64,000 nt of DNA from Falsiroseomonas bella (GCF_003173615.1 NZ_QGNA01000004.1:744001-808000); one strand, 5' to 3'; shown: positions 1 through 9,571, counted from the first letter of the stretch. Notes: generated by a model not told the origin, from the letters alone. Translations and numbers: made by a program.

Positions 1-626
1 TTGCCGTTCGCATCCACGAAGACGCGCATCGCCGGGCCATGCGCATCGCGGACGAGCCGCACGCGCGCCGCATCGTCGGCGGCGCCGCGGCCGATCTTGA
101 TCTTGCAGGCGGGGAAGCCGGCGAAGCGTGGAAGCTGGCTTTCGATCCCGCGCGCCGGGTCGGCGGTGAAGTAGCCGCCCGAGGCGTAGCACAGCACCTC
201 CTCGCGCGCGCGGCCGCCGAGCAGCGCATGCACGGGCAGGCCGAGTTCCTTGCCGAGCGCGTCGTGGATGGCGATGTCGAGGCCCGACAGCAGCGCCATC
301 AGCCCGTTCTGCACGCCGAAATGGTAGTTCTGCGCGATCAGCGTGTGGAACAGCGCGGCGTGGTCGGTCAGCCGCGCGCCGCGCCACCGCGCCTCCACCA
401 TGCCGAGATAGGCGGCGGGGAAGTCGGGCGGGCCCCAGGCCTCGCCCCATCCGGTGACGCCAGTGTTGGTCTCGATCTCGACGATGGTCGCGCCGCGTGC
501 CGCGGTGAGGCCGCGCGCCATGCCGTAGGCGTGGCTGTCGGGCATCTGGTGCAGCACCGGATGCAGGCGGATGCGCGCGATGCGGGCAGCCGTGTCCCCG
601 GGCGGGGTCGGAGCAGGATCGGTCAT
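1..626 (-). CDS. Mandelate racemase/muconate lactonizing enzyme family protein (partial, 3' end outside window)
   Basis: Reading leftwards from an ATG at 626 gives 208 codons that remain open at the window edge. The product has an enolase-superfamily N-terminal cap (about residues 15-140) and the start of the barrel. A KIK pair at residues 175-177 fits the KxK catalytic lysine motif, and DAN at 205-207 fits the first metal-ligand strand. Family enzymes abstract the alpha proton of a carboxylate (racemases, sugar-acid dehydratases, cycloisomerases). The substrate cannot be told without the missing half. The ATG overlaps the stop of the upstream GntR gene (ATGA), so the two are translationally coupled and the regulator probably controls this enzyme. 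Confidence 0.85.
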   Translation of the reverse strand, partial: MTDPAPTPPGDTAARIARIRLHPVLHQMPDSHAYGMARGLTAARGATIVEIETNTGVTGWGEAWGPPDFPAAYLGMVEARWRGARLTDHAALFHTLIAQNYHFGVQNGLMALLSGLDIAIHDALGKELGLPVHALLGGRAREEVLCYASGGYFTADPARGIESQLPRFAGFPACKIKIGRGAADDAARVRLVRDAHGPAMRVFVDANG

Positions 627-1279
627 GGGACGAGGCGCTCCCGGGAGCCTTGGAGATGGGCGGTCATCGCCGCTTCCGCGGCCGCGGCGTCGCGGGCCTC
701 GAGGGCGGCAAGCAGACGCTGGTGCTCGGCCGCCGTCTCCTCCGCGCCGGTCTGCGCGGCGAGGTAGAGGCGGGAGACATGGATCTGCGCGTTCAGCGCG
801 GCGAGCGCCTGGCGCGCCGGCGCGTTGCCGGAGGCCTCGGCGATGGTGCCGTGGAAGTCCTCGTCGGCGGCGGCATGGGTGTGATGGCGCTGCCACGGCC
901 CGCGGCGCGATTCGGGCGCCATGGCGGCGAGCGCGCCGCGCAGCCGGCCGAGCTGTTCCTCGCTGATACGGGTGGCGGCGCGCGCGGCGAGCCAGGGCTC
1001 CAGCCGCAGCCGCGTGTCGAACATGGCGTGCAGGAACTCGGCGTCGGGCATCGGCGCCACCGAGAAGCCGAGGAACGCCTCGTTGCGCACCAGGCCACGC
1101 GCCGCGAGTGCGGCAAGGGCTTCACGGAGCGGCGACGAGCTGACGCCCATCTCGCGAGCCAGCGCGTCGATGTTCAGCCGGGCGCCCGGCGGGAGGTCGC
1201 GGTCCATGATGCGTTCGAGCAGCCGGGCGCGCACCTGCTCCGCCAGGCCGATCCTCGTAAGGCTTCGTGCATCCTGCAT
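623..1279 (-). CDS. GntR family transcriptional regulator, FCD subfamily
   Basis: A 218-residue protein from an ATG at 1279. An upstream in-frame start at 1414 would add 45 residues that look non-coding, so I prefer 1279. An N-terminal winged helix (about residues 10-75, with a PPGARLN turn and SSSPLREALAAL recognition helix) is followed by an all-helical FCD ligand domain (about 85-215) with conserved Asp and His typical of metal/acid-binding sensors. FadR/FCD regulators usually repress the adjacent catabolic operon until the substrate binds. The 4-bp overlap with the enolase-family gene supports local control. The effector is unknown. Confidence 0.88.
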   Translation of the reverse strand: MQDARSLTRIGLAEQVRARLLERIMDRDLPPGARLNIDALAREMGVSSSPLREALAALAARGLVRNEAFLGFSVAPMPDAEFLHAMFDTRLRLEPWLAARAATRISEEQLGRLRGALAAMAPESRRGPWQRHHTHAAADEDFHGTIAEASGNAPARQALAALNAQIHVSRLYLAAQTGAEETAAEHQRLLAALEARDAAAAEAAMTAHLQGSRERLVP

Positions 1280-1523
1280 CGTGCACGATCCTGCCTCCAG
1301 AGCACCGCACGCGCAAGGTGCCCTCCCCACCTGTGGCGTCCATCGGGCCGTGGATTGGGCCGAAGCTGCTCGCACCCGGACACTGTGGGGGGAATCATCG
1401 ATGGGCGCGCGCAAGGCGGCCTTTCACGTCCGCGCCTGCGTGCCGGCGCGGCGCATCGCCGCCATTGATCTGACCTGCTCCGCAGCGCACCGTTAGGGGA
1501 GACAGGCAGCGGAGGAGTGATGC

Positions 1524-2135
1524 ATGGCGGAGACGCTCGTCTTTCCTGGCACCGTGGAATGGTCCGGCGAGAACCCCGGCATCTCTCTCAAGGAGACGCC
1601 AGACGGCCCCTTCACGACCCTCGCCTCGTTCTTTCGCGTGGTGCTCTCGCCGCATGGACGCGGGCATGCGCTGGTGCTCATGCTGTCGCCGCAGGAGTCG
1701 GCGCCACCCGCTGACCGGGCAAACCTGTGCCTGACCGACAACGAACCGCTCGCCCGCTGGCTGGTGTCCGACTACGTGGCGCACTTCGGCGCGTGGCGGG
1801 CGCTGCCGGGCCTCCGGGCGCTCGAATACCGCAGCCTCGACAGCGTGACCTCAGGCGGCGACGCGATCAGCCGCTACAGCGAAACCGTGCGGGCAGGCGA
1901 CCTGACGCTGGTGCTGGAGTGGTCCGGGCTGGGCAAGCCCTTCTGCTTTGCGTTGCCGCCCGAGCAATCCGCCACCGGCCGCCACCACATGCCGAGCCTG
2001 TTCGTGGGCTGCGAGGCTGCCAGCGTGACCGTCAACGGGCAGAAGCGGCCGGGTGCGCCGATACCGCGCGAGATCGCCGGGCATCGCATCTCCACGGCGA
2101 TGCTGGCGTTCTCGGAGACCTGGATCCGCGCCTGA
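1524..2135 (+). CDS. Conserved hypothetical protein
   Basis: A 203-residue soluble protein whose start is supported by GGAGGAGTG just upstream. It has no signal peptide or membrane segment. Aromatic and glycine-rich beta-strand patterns run throughout (for example LVLEWSGLGKPF near the centre). I do not recognise the family. It lies divergent from the GntR gene and convergent with the acetamidase gene, so context gives only weak hints of a role in small-molecule catabolism. Confidence 0.7.
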   Translation: MAETLVFPGTVEWSGENPGISLKETPDGPFTTLASFFRVVLSPHGRGHALVLMLSPQESAPPADRANLCLTDNEPLARWLVSDYVAHFGAWRALPGLRALEYRSLDSVTSGGDAISRYSETVRAGDLTLVLEWSGLGKPFCFALPPEQSATGRHHMPSLFVGCEAASVTVNGQKRPGAPIPREIAGHRISTAMLAFSETWIRA

Positions 2136-2171
2136 TGGCACCGGACACCATGTGCGGCGTGACGCCCGATC

Positions 2172-3080
2172 CTAGCGCTTCGGGAGCCAGCGCCTGGCGA
2201 TGCGGCAGGCGACCGTGAAGGCAGGGTTGAAGACATTGCCGACATCGTAGCGGACGACCTGGCCCATCAGGTGGCTGGCGGCGCGGGCGTCCAGGCCGTA
2301 GTCCTCGCCGAGCCAGCGCGACATCTCGGTCGTCGCGTGCTGCAGCGCCTGGTCCAGCGGGCGGGCATTGCCGACCGTGAAAATGTCCTCGGCCGTCTCC
2401 CCGCGCGGCCAGGTGATCGTCCGCTTCAGGACGCGGAAGGTCACCTGCATCTCGAAGGAGGTCTCGATGCCGGTGCCGACGATCTCTCCGTCGCCCTGGG
2501 AGGCATGGCCGTCGCCGAGATAGAAAAGCGCGCCGGGCACCGCGACGGGAAACCAGGCCGTCGTGCCGGGTGCGAACAGGCGGTAGTCCATGTTCCCGCC
2601 GTTCTGCGCGCTGGTCGCGGTGGACAGCGCCTGCCCGCCCGCCGGCGCGACCCCGAAGCAGCCGATCATCGGCTGCAGGGGCGGGGCGAAATCCTCGAGC
2701 CCCTTCACCTTCTCCTGCAGCCGCACCGTCCCGGCCTCCCGGTCGATATCCCAGACGACGCGCTGCTGCGGTGGCCGGTTGAGGATCGCCGCCGGATCCA
2801 GCACGGTCAGGGCGAGCGGCGAGTAGGTCCAGCCGGTCGCGCGGCTCGGCGTCAGCCGATCGATCCGCACGGCGAGCGTGTCCCCGGGCTCGGCGCCCTC
2901 GATGAAGAATGGGCCCGTCATCGGGTTCGGCCGGCTGGCGACGGCCACCTCCCGCGCATCGAGGCCGGACGCGTCGATGGTGTCGGTGATCAAGGTGTCG
3001 CCATCCGCGACGCGCAGGCAGGGTTCGGCGACGCCGATCGCGTTGAAGTATCGCGTGGGACGGAAGCGGTGCGTGGCCAT
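2172..3080 (-). CDS. Acetamidase/formamidase family protein
   Basis: A 302-residue protein; ATG at 3080 is preceded by GAGG, and longer upstream starts add low-complexity sequence. The fold signature is the FmdA/AmdA beta-rich amidase: an early H-x-F-x-P-T-x-Y segment, a central GCFGVAP motif, then NGGNMDYR and a YLGDGHASQGDGE metal-site region around residues 195-207. The family hydrolyses short-chain amides such as formamide to ammonia and the acid, in the cytoplasm. Length matches the short bacterial type. Its neighbours (serine dehydratase, hypothetical) do not define the substrate. Confidence 0.88.
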   Translation of the reverse strand: MATHRFRPTRYFNAIGVAEPCLRVADGDTLITDTIDASGLDAREVAVASRPNPMTGPFFIEGAEPGDTLAVRIDRLTPSRATGWTYSPLALTVLDPAAILNRPPQQRVVWDIDREAGTVRLQEKVKGLEDFAPPLQPMIGCFGVAPAGGQALSTATSAQNGGNMDYRLFAPGTTAWFPVAVPGALFYLGDGHASQGDGEIVGTGIETSFEMQVTFRVLKRTITWPRGETAEDIFTVGNARPLDQALQHATTEMSRWLGEDYGLDARAASHLMGQVVRYDVGNVFNPAFTVACRIARRWLPKR

Positions 3081-3298
3081 GGGATCCTCGGGACATCTCG
3101 CTGGCATGGGCCGACCGGTCCGCGCCAAGGCTGCTCCCGGCACGCTAGGAACGGGTTCGGGCAGCGGTCAAGGCGCGGCCGGCCCGCCGCGCCGCTTGAC
3201 CGTCGCCGCCGCCGCGTGGAGCGTTGCGGGATGGAAGTCCCGCTCATCCGGCTGGCCGTCGCCCGGAACCATTGCCGGCTGATCGTGATGGCCGCGCG

Positions 3299-4654
3299 AT
3301 GAGCGAGGGCTGGATCGGACTCTTCGACCTGTTCCGCATCGGCGTCGGGCCGTCGAGCTCCCACACCGTCGGGCCGATGCTCGCGGCCGCGCATTTCGCC
3401 GCCTCGCTGGACATGCAGCCCGATGCGATCCGCGTGGAGCTGTTCGGATCGCTCGCCCTGACGGGGAAGGGGCATGGCACGGATACGGCGGTGATCCTGG
3501 GCCTTGGCGGCGCACGACCCGACACGCTCGACCCGGATGATGCGGCGGCGATCGCGGCGGAGGTCCGGCGGACGCGGCGACTGACGCTGCCGAGCGGCCT
3601 GCGTATCGGCTTCGATCCCGACAGCGACATCGTCTTCCGCCCACGCGAGACGCTGCCCTTGCACCCGAATGCGCTGCGGCTGACGGCGGGCGGCACGTCG
3701 CGCAGCTACTACTCGGTCGGCGGCGGCTTCGTCGTGGACGAGGCAGGCCAGCCGCTCGGCGGCGGTGGCGGCGATGCGGCGCAGGTGCCGCATCCCTTCA
3801 CGAATGCCGCCGAACTGCTGGCAGGCGCCGACGCGGCGGGCCTCTCGGTCGCTGGACTGATGCGCGCCAACGAGATCGCGCTACGCAGCCCCGCCGAGCT
3901 TTCGGGCGGCATCGCACGCATCCGCGAGGCAATGCGCGCCTGCGTCGCGCGCGGCCTGCGCGGCGAGGGCGAACTGCCGGGCGGCCTGCGCGTGCGCCGT
4001 CGCGCGCCTGGCCTGTTGCGGCGGTTGGAGGAAGCGTCGTCCCGCAACGAGGCCGATCCGCTCGCCGCGATGGACTGGACCAATCTCTGGGCGCTGGCCG
4101 TGAATGAGGAGAACGCCGCGGGCGGGCGCGTGGTGACCGCACCGACCAACGGCGCCGCCGGCATCGTGCCGGCCGTGCTGCACCACTACGAGCGCTTCGT
4201 GCCGGGCGCGAACCCTGCCGGCATCGAGGACTACTTCCTCGCCGCAGCCGCGATCGGCGCGATCATCAAGCGCAACGCCTCGATCTCCGGCGCCGAGGTG
4301 GGCTGCCAGGGCGAGGTGGGCTCGGCCTGCGCCATGGCCGCCGCCGGCCTCGCCGCGGCGCTGGGCGGGAGCAATGCGCAGGTGGAGAACGCCGCCGAGA
4401 TCGCGCTGGAGCACAATCTCGGCCTGACCTGCGACCCGGTCGCGGGGCTGGTCCAGGTGCCCTGCATCGAGCGGAATGCGATCGGAGCCGTGAAGGCGAT
4501 CAATGCCGCCCGCCTCGCACTGCATGGCGACGGCCGGCACCTGGTCTCCCTCGACCAGGTTGTCGCGACGATGCGCCAAACGGGCCTCGACATGTCGCAC
4601 AAATACAAGGAGACCTCGCTGGGCGGCCTCGCGGTCAATGTGATCGAGTGCTGA
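3299..4654 (+). CDS. sdaA: L-serine ammonia-lyase, iron-sulfur-dependent, single chain
   Basis: A 451-residue protein that deaminates L-serine to pyruvate and ammonia. The N-terminal beta domain begins with the classic GVGPSSSHTVGPM motif (about residues 15-27). The C-terminal alpha domain contains NEENAAGGRVVTAPTNGAAG and cysteines at about 336, 344, 378 and 389, three of which should bind the oxygen-labile [4Fe-4S] cluster. Length matches the fused single-subunit type. The start at 3299 is chosen because SEGWIGLFDLFRIG is the usual beginning. A longer in-frame extension upstream has no family similarity. Confidence 0.95.
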   Translation: MSEGWIGLFDLFRIGVGPSSSHTVGPMLAAAHFAASLDMQPDAIRVELFGSLALTGKGHGTDTAVILGLGGARPDTLDPDDAAAIAAEVRRTRRLTLPSGLRIGFDPDSDIVFRPRETLPLHPNALRLTAGGTSRSYYSVGGGFVVDEAGQPLGGGGGDAAQVPHPFTNAAELLAGADAAGLSVAGLMRANEIALRSPAELSGGIARIREAMRACVARGLRGEGELPGGLRVRRRAPGLLRRLEEASSRNEADPLAAMDWTNLWALAVNEENAAGGRVVTAPTNGAAGIVPAVLHHYERFVPGANPAGIEDYFLAAAAIGAIIKRNASISGAEVGCQGEVGSACAMAAAGLAAALGGSNAQVENAAEIALEHNLGLTCDPVAGLVQVPCIERNAIGAVKAINAARLALHGDGRHLVSLDQVVATMRQTGLDMSHKYKETSLGGLAVNVIEC

Positions 4655-4672
4655 GCGACCGCGACGGCTGTG

Positions 4673-5218
4673 TCAGGCTGCAGCCACGCCCGGGAGGAAT
4701 GACCTGAGTTCGTCGATCCGTTCGGCTGTCCAGGCGGCCAGCGCCGCGGCCAGCGCGTTCGGATCGGCCGGCAGTTCGAGCAACGGCCGCGACGCCGCGA
4801 GGAATGCCGCCTCTCCGCTGAGCGCCGACCATCCGCGCGGCAGCCGCGCCCGCAGCACCGTGCTCGGCGAGCCGGCCGGCACGCCGCTCGCGCCGACGGC
4901 GACGATGGCATGTGGCGTGGTCGGCAGACGGGGCTCGGCACCGTTCCACCCACTTCCTCCGTCGGGAAACCGGAGACCCCATCCGACGAACCACTCGGCC
5001 TCGACGCTGGGCGCGTAGGGCGGCCGGAGGAAGGCGTGCCCCCAGATCACGCCGCGTTCGGGATCGGTGACGTAGGTCGTGCGGCCTGTCGCGCGCATGC
5101 CGCGCAGGAGCGGCGCAATGGCTTCCTCGGTCTGCTCGAAGCAGGCGGCGATCCTCGCTTCCGCAGCGAGGAACCGCTCGGCAGCGAGCAGGTCATGGGC
5201 GTCCGGCATGGTTTGCAT
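4673..5218 (-). CDS. Hypothetical protein
   Basis: A 181-residue protein convergent with the serine dehydratase gene. It is helical at both ends with a central aromatic stretch (EAEWFVGWGLRFPDGGSGW). No signal peptide, transmembrane segment or familiar motif is visible. A modest AGGA lies about 11 bp before the ATG at 5218; an alternative ATG is three codons in. Codon bias and compact spacing suggest a real gene, but I can assign no function. Confidence 0.6.
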   Translation of the reverse strand: MQTMPDAHDLLAAERFLAAEARIAACFEQTEEAIAPLLRGMRATGRTTYVTDPERGVIWGHAFLRPPYAPSVEAEWFVGWGLRFPDGGSGWNGAEPRLPTTPHAIVAVGASGVPAGSPSTVLRARLPRGWSALSGEAAFLAASRPLLELPADPNALAAALAAWTAERIDELRSFLPGVAAA

Positions 5219-5252
5219 CGGTCTGGTCCTGCGCTGACTGCTGGATGGCCGA

Positions 5253-6297
5253 CTACGCCGCTGCGCCTGCGGGCGCGTGCACCTCGGCGAGGATCTCGAA
5301 GGATCGCACGCGAGCGGCGTGGTCGTGGATCTGGGCGGTGACCATCAGCTCGTCAGCACCGGTGCGCGCGACGAAGTCCGCAACGCCGCGCCGCACCGTC
5401 CCTGGCCCGCCGACGACCGAACAGGCGAGCGCATGATCGAGCATGGCGCGCGCATGCGGATCGAGCTGCGCGTCCAGCCCTTCCACCGGCGGCGGCAGCT
5501 TCCCCGGCCGACCACGGCGAAGGTTCAGGAAGGCCTGCTGCAGGGAGGAAAACAGGCGCCGCGCCTCGGCATCCGTCTCCGCGGCGAACACATTCAGGCC
5601 GAGCATGACGCGCGGTGCCGCGAGCCGCTCCGATGGGCGGAAGCGCTCGCGGTAGATCGCGATGGCATCCACCATCTGCGCCGGCGCGAAGTGCGAGGCG
5701 AAGGCGTAGGGAAGCCCGAGATACGCTGCGAGTTGCGCGCCGAAGGTGCTCGATCCCAGGATCCAGACCTCCACCTCTTGGCCCGCGCCCGGCACGGCCT
5801 GCAAGGCCTGGCCGGGCTCGGCAGGCCGGAAGTAGGCAATGAGTTCGACCACGTCCTGTGGGAACTCGTCCGCGTCGGCAGCCAGGTTCCGGCGCAGCGC
5901 GCGGGCGGCGACCTGGTCCGTCCCGGGTGCCCGGCCCAGCCCCAGGTCGACGCGACCGGGGTGGAGCGCCGCAAGCGTTCCGAACTGCTCGGCGACGATC
6001 AGCGGGGCGTGGTTCGGCAGCATGATTCCGCCGGCGCCAATCCGGATGCGCTGCGTCCCCTCCGCCGGCGCCAATCCGGATGCGCTGCGTCCCCGCGGCC
6101 ACATGGGCCAGGGCCACCGCCGTTGCGGCGCTGGCGATCCCGGGCATGTTGTGGTGCTCGGCCATCCAGAAGCGCCGGTAGCCGGCCGCCTCCGCATGGC
6201 GGGCGAGATCGAGCGAGTTTCGCAGCGCCTGGCCGGCGTCGCTGCCCTCAGGGACCGGGGAGAGATCGAGAACCGATAGGGCGACCATGCCTTTCAT
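5253..6297 (-). pseudogene. LLM class flavin-dependent oxidoreductase, frameshifted by a tandem duplication
   Basis: From ATG 6297 the protein begins [15 protein letters not shown] and continues to [13 protein letters not shown]. It then leaves frame, and the rest of the luciferase-like monooxygenase ([18 protein letters not shown] onward to the stop at 5253) continues in another frame. The break sits exactly on a perfect 34-bp direct repeat (6027-6060 and 6061-6094). Because 34 is not divisible by three, the extra copy shifts the frame; removing one copy gives one continuous ORF of about 336 residues, normal for the MsnO8-like group. The family uses FMNH2 to oxidise small substrates. The gene is broken as written, by recent mutation, reversible slippage or an assembly artefact. 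Confidence 0.85.
6027..6094. repeat. Perfect 34-bp tandem duplication inside the LLM oxidoreductase gene
   Basis: Positions 6027-6060 and 6061-6094 are identical for all 34 bases. Each unit starts TCCGCCGGCGCC and ends TGCGTCCCC. The unit encodes the conserved [10 protein letters not shown] segment, so the duplication is inside coding sequence and causes the frameshift. Confidence 0.95.
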
Positions 6298-6832
6298 ATG
6301 GGCGGGCGGCGCGTGCCTGGAAACCCGAAGCCGGTCGCGAGGCGACCAGCCAGCCCGCAGGCCACCGCTTCGCCAATATAAGCTGGAAGAGATTATGTGG
6401 GCGCAGCACCGTGGAAAGATGCCAGGCGGTTGCAACACGCGCGGTGCAACGGGCAACCATGGCGCTCGCAGGAGAGATGATGCCTTGGACTACGTCGGCA
6501 TCAACGGACGGCTTCGCTGGCACGGAGATCGCGCAGTCGCCGTCCCGCTTTGTCGGTCTTGCGGTCCGCCTCGCCCTCAGTCGGACCTCGCATTGACCGG
6601 CTTCCGGCTCTATCCGTGGCCGGAGCACGTCGCTCTGCGCAGCTGAGTCGACCGGCCTCCTGCGTGACCAACCGGGGCGTCCGGAACTACCCGATCGAAC
6701 TGCACGCCGCGGTCTCGGGCACGGCGGCGCGGGTGGGTTTCCCGCGCATTTCGACGCCAGCGGCTGCGTTCACATCTACCCTGTCGGCGCATAGAATCAT
6801 CCTGTGCTGATGCAGCGTGGAGAGTTCCGACC
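6298..6832. other. 535-bp intergenic region without recognisable gene
   Basis: It lies between the divergent LLM oxidoreductase and alpha/beta hydrolase genes. Short open frames exist on both strands, but none has family-like sequence or a convincing ribosome-binding site. It is locally less G/C-extreme (about 6370-6420 and 6770-6810) than the coding regions, as expected of promoter DNA. I see no tRNA, repeat or mobile-element end. Confidence 0.5.
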
Positions 6833-7750
6833 ATGAAGGCGATCCATCCCGACATGCGGATCCTGCAGGAGGCGCAAAAGGGCGCCTACGGCGGGACCAG
6901 CATCGAGGAGGTCCGCAAGGCCTGGTCGGTCTACACGAGCAGCCTTGCCGCGCCGCGCCCTCCCTCGCTTTCCGTGCATGACCGGCTGATCGCCGTGCCG
7001 GGCCATCCGGTGCCGGTGCGCGTGTACCGCCACGCCCAGCCCACGGGTGCCTGCGCGATCTACATGCACGGCGGAGGCTTCATGAAGGGCGATCTGGACA
7101 GCTCCGACCCGATCGCCTGGGGCTTCTGCGACCAGACCGGCGCGACGGTGGTCAGCGTGGATTACCGGCTGACGCCCGAGCATCCGTTTCCTGCCGCCTT
7201 CGACGATTGCTACGGCGTGCTCACCTGGCTGTCTGCGAACGCGGCCGAACTCGGAGCCGACCCGGCGCGGATCGCGCTGGTCGGCGACAGCGCAGGCGGC
7301 CAGCTCGCCGCCGCGATGTGCCTCGCCGCCCGCGACAAGGGTGGCCCGCGCATCGCTGCCCAGGTCGCGATCTACATGGCCCTCGGCTCGTCCATGGACA
7401 GCGGCTCCTATGTCGAGAACGCCACCGGCTACGGCCTCACGACCCAGTATTGCCGCGACTCCCTCGCGCTCCTGTTGCCCACTCCGGAGCACCAGGGCAA
7501 TCCCTATGCCCGGCCCTGGCTGGCGAAGAGCTTCGCCGACCTGCCGCCAGCCTTCGTGCATTCGGCAGAGCTCGACCCGGTGCGCGACGATGGCCGGTTC
7601 TATGCGGCGAAGCTCGCGCTGGCCGGCGTCGACGTGACCTACCGCGAGGCTCGCGGCATGCTGCACGGCTTCATGCGCGCCCGGTTCACCGGCAGCGCGG
7701 CCCGCGCGGAATACGACGCGATCTGCGAGTTTCTTCGCCAGCGTGTGTAG
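6833..7750 (+). CDS. Alpha/beta hydrolase, hormone-sensitive-lipase family esterase
   Basis: A 305-residue cytoplasmic hydrolase. The oxyanion-hole motif HGGGF is at about residues 79-83 and the nucleophile elbow GDSAGG at about 148-153. The acid Asp lies in the SAELDPVRDDG segment near 246 and the His in the MLHGFMRAR segment near 280. This is the catalytic layout of family IV esterases/lipases acting on short acyl esters. The start at 6833 has only a weak purine stretch upstream. A degraded dipeptidase remnant follows on the opposite strand. Confidence 0.9.
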   Translation: MKAIHPDMRILQEAQKGAYGGTSIEEVRKAWSVYTSSLAAPRPPSLSVHDRLIAVPGHPVPVRVYRHAQPTGACAIYMHGGGFMKGDLDSSDPIAWGFCDQTGATVVSVDYRLTPEHPFPAAFDDCYGVLTWLSANAAELGADPARIALVGDSAGGQLAAAMCLAARDKGGPRIAAQVAIYMALGSSMDSGSYVENATGYGLTTQYCRDSLALLLPTPEHQGNPYARPWLAKSFADLPPAFVHSAELDPVRDDGRFYAAKLALAGVDVTYREARGMLHGFMRARFTGSAARAEYDAICEFLRQRV

Positions 7751-7974
7751 GACGAGGTCGTCCGGCGGGCCGTGGCGACGGCCCCCCGAGCGGCAGCGAG
7801 ACCAGGCGTGCGACACCCGCAACAAGCGGCGCGAGGGCGCATGGCGCACGCTGCGGTGTCCATCGCGGGAAGGGCACCGCGGTGTCCGCCGCGCCGGGCG
7901 GGGATCCTGCCGGCACTCGGCCGACCAATTCCTCCTGCTGTCGCATGCAGCCGAGCCGGGACTGAGCCGCAGTT

Positions 7975-8407
7975 GAGCAGCAGGGCCGTCTTGCGCGAAA
8001 GGAAGCGCGCATTGTTCATCTCGTCAGGATGGCGCTTCTCGACGGTGCTTCCGAAGGCCCGGACGTAGTCCGCTGTGGCGCTGCCGTAGCGGGAGACGCT
8101 CATCTCCACGATCGCGTCGGCTTTCGAGCTGCTGGACAGCGCCGGCATGTCGTTGCCGAAGCCGACATGGTCGATGCCGACCAGGTTCATGATGTGATTC
8201 AGGTGCCGGAGGAGCAGGTCGAGCGTCGGCGGATCGGCGCAGAGACGCCGCCAGAAAGCGAAGCCATCGATGGTCTGCTCGAAATCGTCCATGGGCGAGC
8301 GCGGCATTCGCGGCGGCGACATCGCCCTCCCGCAGCCAACGCGGATCGCCGTCCGAGTGGAACACCAGACCGTCGATGACCAGCAGCCTGTCGTGAAACG
8401 GCGACAT
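7975..8407 (-). pseudogene. M19-type (membrane) dipeptidase remnant, copy A
   Basis: The ATG at 8407 starts a product nearly identical in plan to the intact gene at 17029-18036 (LLVIDGLVFHSDGDPRWLREG). About 5 bp are missing after codon 34, shifting the frame. About 160 residues of the middle are deleted: CADP joins straight to PTLDL, equivalent to loss of residues 62-223 of the intact paralogue. Homology stops at FLSRKTALLLNCG, so the last 25 or so residues are also gone. It cannot encode a working enzyme. It is divergent from the TctC gene at 8534, mirroring copy B. Confidence 0.88.
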
Positions 8408-8533
8408 GTCGGAGCCCTTTCCCGCAACGCTGTCCCGGCCGCCGGCCGGGCGTTGCGGATCGGATAGCAACGCGTTCATATTCAAAATGAGGTGCTGCTT
8501 TGTCAGGGCTTTGAAACGGCGAAAGGGGACACG
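8408..8533. promoter_or_regulatory. Divergent promoter region of duplicated pair, copy A
   Basis: This 126-bp spacer separates the dipeptidase remnant from the TctC gene. It contains GGATCGGATAGCAACGCG followed by TTCATATTCAAAATGAGG. The same layout, inverted, occurs in the spacer of copy B (16921-17028), showing the regulatory DNA was duplicated with the genes. TCATATT-C-AAAATGA is a near-perfect inverted repeat and a possible operator. Confidence 0.55.
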
Positions 8534-9571
8534 ATGACGACGGACTGCAACGGGCGGGCGCCCGGCGAAGCTGTACTGACGACGCGCGCAGCCGGGATCA
8601 CGCGGCGGCGCGCCGTCGCCGCCCTGGGGCTTGCGGCGCTGGCGCCCATCGGGCGCGGCGCCATGGCGCAGCAGCAGTGGCCGACGCGGCCGGTCCGCCT
8701 GGTCGTCGCCTATCCGGCCGGCGGCGGCACGGACATCGTCGCGCGGCTGTTCTCCGATCGCTTGGCGCAGCTGTGGGGCCAGCCGGTCATCGTCGAGAAC
8801 CGCGGCGGCGCGGCTGGCACGATCGGCGCGGAGAGCGTCGCCCGGGCGGCGCCCGACGGCTATACGCTTCTCGTCGCGGCCTCCCCCGAGATCGCGATCG
8901 CGCGCAGCACGCAGCGCAACCTGGCCTATGACCCCGTCAGGGATTTCGACGCGATCACGCTCATCAACCAGACCCAATTCGTGCTCTATGCCACGGCGAG
9001 GCTGGCGCCGAACAACGTGCAGGAGCTGATCGCCCTGGCCAGGGCGAGGCCGGGCGAGCTGAACTACGCGAGCTTCGGCAATGGCACTTCGAACCACTTC
9101 GTCGGCGAGCTGTTCAAGATGTCCGCGGGCGTGGACATCACGCATATCCCCTATCGCGGCGGCGGCCCGATGATGACGGACCTGATCTCGGGCACCGTGC
9201 AGCTCGCCTTCGAGGCCATCAACACCGGCCTGCCGCATGTGCGCGGCGGCCGGCTGAAGGCGCTGGGCGCCGCGATGATGCAGCGCTCCCCCCTGATGCC
9301 GGAGGTGCCCACCTTCGACGAGCAGGGCGTGAAGGGCTTCACCGGCGGAAGCTGGGTCGGCATGGTCGCGCCGAAGGGAACGCCGCAGCCCATCATCAAC
9401 CGCGTGGCGGCCGACATTAAGCGCCTTCTGGATGCGGGGCTGGCGGCCGAGTTCGAGCAGCGCGGCCTCACGCCTGACGGCCGGGGCCCGGCCGAGTTCG
9501 GCGCCTTCATCGAGGCGGAGGTGCTGAAATGGGGCTCCGTGGCGCAGCGGGCCGGGATCGCGGCGGGCTGA
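8534..9571 (+). CDS. Tripartite tricarboxylate transporter substrate-binding protein (TctC/Bug family)
   Basis: A 345-residue periplasmic binding protein. ATG 8534 is preceded by AAAGGGG. A long leader with an ITRRRAVAALG twin-arginine-like motif and a hydrophobic core ends at GAMAQ, so Tat or Sec export is likely. Mature features are the Bug-family WPTRPVRLVVAYPAGGGTDIV strand-loop (motif split here), ENRGGAAGTIGAE, and THIPYRGGGPMMTDLISG. These proteins bind carboxylates or related small solutes. No TctA/TctB membrane genes are near, which is common for orphan Bug proteins. A decayed paralogue lies at 16247-16920. Confidence 0.92.
   Translation: MTTDCNGRAPGEAVLTTRAAGITRRRAVAALGLAALAPIGRGAMAQQQWPTRPVRLVVAYPAGGGTDIVARLFSDRLAQLWGQPVIVENRGGAAGTIGAESVARAAPDGYTLLVAASPEIAIARSTQRNLAYDPVRDFDAITLINQTQFVLYATARLAPNNVQELIALARARPGELNYASFGNGTSNHFVGELFKMSAGVDITHIPYRGGGPMMTDLISGTVQLAFEAINTGLPHVRGGRLKALGAAMMQRSPLMPEVPTFDEQGVKGFTGGSWVGMVAPKGTPQPIINRVAADIKRLLDAGLAAEFEQRGLTPDGRGPAEFGAFIEAEVLKWGSVAQRAGIAAG

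Noticed and set aside
8492-8533. Longer start of the TctC protein at 8492
   Set aside because: It would add 14 residues before the leader; ATG 8534 has AAAGGGG at proper spacing.
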